This document shows positions 5,428-7,835 of a DNA stretch of 7,835 nt, piece after piece. This DNA is from Clostridiales bacterium (lineage in GTDB: Bacteria > Bacillota > Clostridia > Oscillospirales > Acutalibacteraceae): the NCBI GenBank assembly GCA_021202245.1, contig JAJQDK010000115.1:1-7835 (forward strand). The letters are read 5' to 3'. Position numbers and translations under genes: made by a program. Position 1 is the stretch's first letter; each line of letters starts with the position of its first letter. The notes beneath the pieces were generated by a model. It was not told where the DNA came from. It made no database searches and saw only the letters and a list, made by a program, of their open reading frames with translations.

Positions 5428-7268
5428 TTTTTGACGGATGAGCCGTTAGCACCCGAAGCTGTATTTGAGCCTGCGGCTGTTTCTTCGGATGAGTCCGCAG
5501 AATTTTCCTCTGCGAGCTCTGTATCGGCGGCAGCTGTGCTGTCCTGAACCGTAACGCTTTCCTCCTGATCATATTCGGGCTGTGTACTGTCGGTGGCAGG
5601 GGAAACTGTTTCCGTTTCTGCGCCTCCCGAAGAAGAAGCCAAGGCCGGTGTGGCGTCAAGCGGCACCCAACCCAGATTTTCGTCAAAATATTCAGCCCAG
5701 GCGTGAGCGTCATCGGATGTTACCAATGCCCATTCTTCCGATGTCGGACTGCAAAGGTAACCTGTTACGTACCTTGACGGTATACCCAATGCTCTCAGCA
5801 TAAGCGCCGTTGCCGTAGCGTAATGCACGCAGTAGCCCGTGTCGCTTTCGGTTAAAAACCAAACGGCAAAGTCCTCACCGTCGGGCATTTTCTGTGCGTT
5901 AAGGCTGTAGCTTCCCACACTCGAAACATATTCCTTTACCGCGCTCGGAATTTCCTCGTCATTCAGTCCCGCAAGCCCGTTTTCCTCCACAATTTTAAGC
6001 AGGCTTTCCCTTGTGCTTTCGGGCAGCTGAAGATAATTGTCATAAACATATTCTCTGTATTTTTCACTAATCTGACTGCCGTCCGATTGGCTTTTGTAAC
6101 GCTCCGTTCTGCTTTCCGAATACGGATTGTATTTCCACACAAAGGATGTTTCGGACATATCGTTTTTTATACATATGTCGCCGCAAATTGTAGAGTCATA
6201 AAGTGTGTCGGAAAGAAAATACGGTGTGTAAAGAATGGCTTCCTGATTTTTTGTTGCAATTTCTATCTCGTAGATTCCCTCGGAAAGACCTGAGTCAAAC
6301 GGCTTTGCCGCAGACGGAAAGCTGTTAATTTGTTCTTTGTCCGATATAGACCATTCGTTGTCATTGTAGTTTGCGTATGCGGTGCCTTTGAGCAGCACAC
6401 TGCCGCTGTAGTCTGTCCTGACGCTCATAACCTGCTCATGAGTTTGCGTGAGCGGACCGACATTCTCTAAGTCCTCAGTTTTGGAAAATGAACTGCCAAG
6501 CGATTTTATATAGCTCAGAATATTGTTTTGACTGCCGTTTACCATGCCTGTCAGATTTTCCGCCTGCTCAAGCAGCCTGTCCTGCCATTCTGCACGCTCG
6601 TAGCTCTGAGGCGGATTAAGCGCATATATTCCCAAAACAAGGGAGAGCATTAAAACGCCGGCAAAAGCGCTGATTATTCCACCGTGCGGTATATTGCGTC
6701 TTTGAAAAAACGATGTGATATACAGCGTAAAGCTCACGACAACTACGGTAATCAGAGGAAAAATATCGGGAAGGGTGTTTACCAGCACGAAGCAGGGGAT
6801 GAGAGTCAGTATTGTGATTATCGACACAGGCCAGATAGCTTTAACCTTGCACAAAAACAGAGTGAAAAGCAATATAAGCAAAAAGGACAGCGCAACAAAG
6901 AGAGCGCTTGCATTATAGGCGGAGGTAAGACTGCCGAAGCTTACGCTTGACTGAACGGAAAGATATTTTGAATACAGATACAGCACCTGATTTAACGAGT
7001 ACGTAAGCTCGCCGAGAAGCGTGTCATATGAAGCAATAACCACCACTAAAAATACTGCCGATATGACCGCAATGCTGATTAAAAATTTTTTGGCGTTTTT
7101 TATAAAGCTGCATACGAGTGTGAGCAATACCGAAAAAATTACCGATGAAATCACCAACGCCCCGGTGTTCACGGTAATGTCAAACGCAGATGAATAACAG
7201 CTCAAAATACCGAGCGAGAGCAGAAGTGAAAAAATGCAGCTTGTAACGACTGCGGATTTGTTTTTCAT
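5412..7268 (-). CDS. TgpA-like membrane-anchored transglutaminase-domain protein, C-terminus frameshifted
   Basis: A 618-residue membrane protein. About seven N-terminal helices lie near residues 7-29, 33-55, 62-79, 120-140, 146-163, 169-187 and 197-216. An extracytoplasmic region of about 220 residues follows, then a transglutaminase-like cysteine-protease-fold core at about 435-545. The triad is intact: Cys480 (DTGYCVHYATATALMLRALG), His522 (DDAHAWAEYF) and Asp538 (GWVPLDATP). A Ser/Thr/Glu/Ala-rich linker (about 545-612) is typical of a flexible wall-side spacer. The frame then stops four codons after VKK; the expected last helix and DUF4129 tail are encoded in the -1 frame (5068-5427). 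The start ATG (7268) overlaps the DUF58 stop as ATGA, and AGGAGG (7284-7279) lies ten bases upstream, so translation is coupled. DUF58 plus TgpA-like transglutaminase, usually with a MoxR ATPase, is a conserved operon of unclear function, possibly cell-envelope protein processing. Substrate unknown. Confidence 0.88.
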   Translation of the reverse strand: MKNKSAVVTSCIFSLLLSLGILSCYSSAFDITVNTGALVISSVIFSVLLTLVCSFIKNAKKFLISIAVISAVFLVVVIASYDTLLGELTYSLNQVLYLYSKYLSVQSSVSFGSLTSAYNASALFVALSFLLILLFTLFLCKVKAIWPVSIITILTLIPCFVLVNTLPDIFPLITVVVVSFTLYITSFFQRRNIPHGGIISAFAGVLMLSLVLGIYALNPPQSYERAEWQDRLLEQAENLTGMVNGSQNNILSYIKSLGSSFSKTEDLENVGPLTQTHEQVMSVRTDYSGSVLLKGTAYANYNDNEWSISDKEQINSFPSAAKPFDSGLSEGIYEIEIATKNQEAILYTPYFLSDTLYDSTICGDICIKNDMSETSFVWKYNPYSESRTERYKSQSDGSQISEKYREYVYDNYLQLPESTRESLLKIVEENGLAGLNDEEIPSAVKEYVSSVGSYSLNAQKMPDGEDFAVWFLTESDTGYCVHYATATALMLRALGIPSRYVTGYLCSPTSEEWALVTSDDAHAWAEYFDENLGWVPLDATPALASSSGGAETETVSPATDSTQPEYDQEESVTVQDSTAAADTELAEENSADSSEETAAGSNTASGANGSSVKKATRL

Positions 7269-7835
7269 CCGGTCACCACCTCCTCTTTATCGCCGTATAT
7301 TGCGTAAATTACAGAGGATTCACGCTCGCTCGGCGCTTGGATTAAGTCGGCGCCCCGGTAAATCATTCGCAGAAAATCAAGTGCGTCTTCAAAGACTTTA
7401 ATCTTGTATAAGCCGTTTGAAATGCTTGCGCAGGCGTAAAATTCCGTGTTGCTTTTACAGAGAAAATTGCTTGCATAAATAAAACGCGCGAGTATATCGT
7501 CGTTTATGTCCGCATTATCGGAAAGAACAACCTGCACCACAAGGCTTTTGTAAATAGGAATACTCGGCGAACGAACAATGATGTTGTCATATTTACCCGA
7601 AAGCTTCCAGTGAATTTGCTTAAGACTGTCGCCGTTTCGGTAGCTTCTCAGCTCATAGTAATCGGAGTAACCGCCGCCGGGCTTTGCCTTGTAGCCTGTC
7701 ACGGTCAAAAGTTCGCTGTCGGGCAGAACCGAGGGCTTTGTTGGCTTGGGATTGGCCGTAGCTTCTGTAGCGGCGTTAATTTTTACAGGTATGAAAAAAT
7801 TACCGGTAAAGTGAATGCTTAAGCAGTATTCGGAG
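7265..7835 (-). CDS. DUF58 domain-containing protein, 5' end beyond the window
   Basis: The frame is open from the right edge to a TGA at 7267-7265, giving about 189 C-terminal residues. The diagnostic DUF58 block is YYELRSYRNGDSLKQIHWKL followed by SGKYDNIIVR, the 'lReY..GD..r.IdWk.sar...l.vr' signature. What follows (IYKSLVVQVVLSDNADIND and the alternating strands and helices to the end) fits the vWA-like C-terminal half of these proteins. A TTG at 7708 could give a 147-residue product, but upstream codons to the edge read as protein (for example CLSIHFTGNFFIPVKINAAT), so the gene is simply cut by the window. It is the upstream partner of the transglutaminase gene, with a 4-bp ATGA overlap. 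DUF58 proteins usually sit between a MoxR AAA+ ATPase and a transglutaminase; the ATPase should lie beyond 7835. Biochemical role not established. Confidence 0.88.
   Translation of the reverse strand, partial: SEYCLSIHFTGNFFIPVKINAATEATANPKPTKPSVLPDSELLTVTGYKAKPGGGYSDYYELRSYRNGDSLKQIHWKLSGKYDNIIVRSPSIPIYKSLVVQVVLSDNADINDDILARFIYASNFLCKSNTEFYACASISNGLYKIKVFEDALDFLRMIYRGADLIQAPSERESSVIYAIYGDKEEVVTG

Noticed and set aside
5425..5433. Programmed ribosomal frameshift site in the transglutaminase gene taken as established
   Set aside because: The run is C AAA AAA G in the zero frame, so the first codon re-pairs imperfectly after a -1 slip, there is no upstream Shine-Dalgarno-like stimulator, and the nearest stem is too close. 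An indel or assembly error is at least as likely, so it is reported only as a possibility.
5222..5713. 163-codon minus-strand open frame overlapping the end of the transglutaminase gene
   Set aside because: It is the third frame over the low-complexity linker and the tail. Its Pro/Gln/Arg-rich translation is an out-of-frame shadow, while the other two minus frames together give the expected helix and DUF4129-like tail.

Overview
This window looks like chromosomal DNA from a low-to-moderate GC Firmicute, most likely a Clostridia gut commensal of the Ruminococcus/Oscillospiraceae kind. The grounds are purine-rich Shine-Dalgarno sites (AAGAAGG, AAAGGTGG, AGGAGG), TTGAAA/TATAAT-type sigma-A promoters, a tRNA-Thr with an encoded CCA end, and protein families and gene order typical of that class. 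The taxon is an inference; no species-level marker is visible. There is no insertion sequence, phage gene or CRISPR array.

Layout from left to right. (1) A six-helix membrane protein resembling the DUF624/YesL family (193-1101, +) has its own extended -10 promoter. (2) A tRNA-Thr(CGU) gene (1226-1301, -) has a recognisable promoter and terminator, and is divergent from (3) a small XRE-family HTH regulator (1530-1919, +). (4) rpsO (S15, 2150-2413, +) and pnp (PNPase, 2661-4883, +) form the classic ribosomal-protein/RNA-decay pair. Both have elaborate untranslated leaders: a branched, 5'-end-closed fold before rpsO and a long imperfect inverted repeat of about 130 nt before pnp. (5) A strong two-way terminator (about 4995-5038) separates pnp from a convergent minus-strand operon. 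(6) That operon encodes a DUF58 protein (7265 to beyond the right edge) translationally coupled by an ATGA overlap to a TgpA-like membrane transglutaminase (5412-7268). The usual third member, a MoxR-type AAA+ ATPase, would lie beyond the right edge.

The most useful observation is that the transglutaminase gene is split. Its reading frame ends at 5412, just after the linker that follows the catalytic domain, while the expected last membrane helix and DUF4129-like cytoplasmic tail are intact in the -1 frame down to 5068. The two frames overlap by only about 30 nt, and a run of six A's on the coding strand (T6 at 5427-5432) lies in that overlap. One extra A, or a -1 slip, restores a 733-residue protein of normal architecture. 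This may be an assembly error, a real indel, or frameshifting or transcriptional slippage.

Other points for a second look are the pnp leader duplex (a candidate RNase III substrate), the rpsO leader (a candidate S15 autoregulatory site), the rpsO promoter embedded in the right arm of the upstream gene's hairpin, and a 33-nt sequence present after two unrelated genes.
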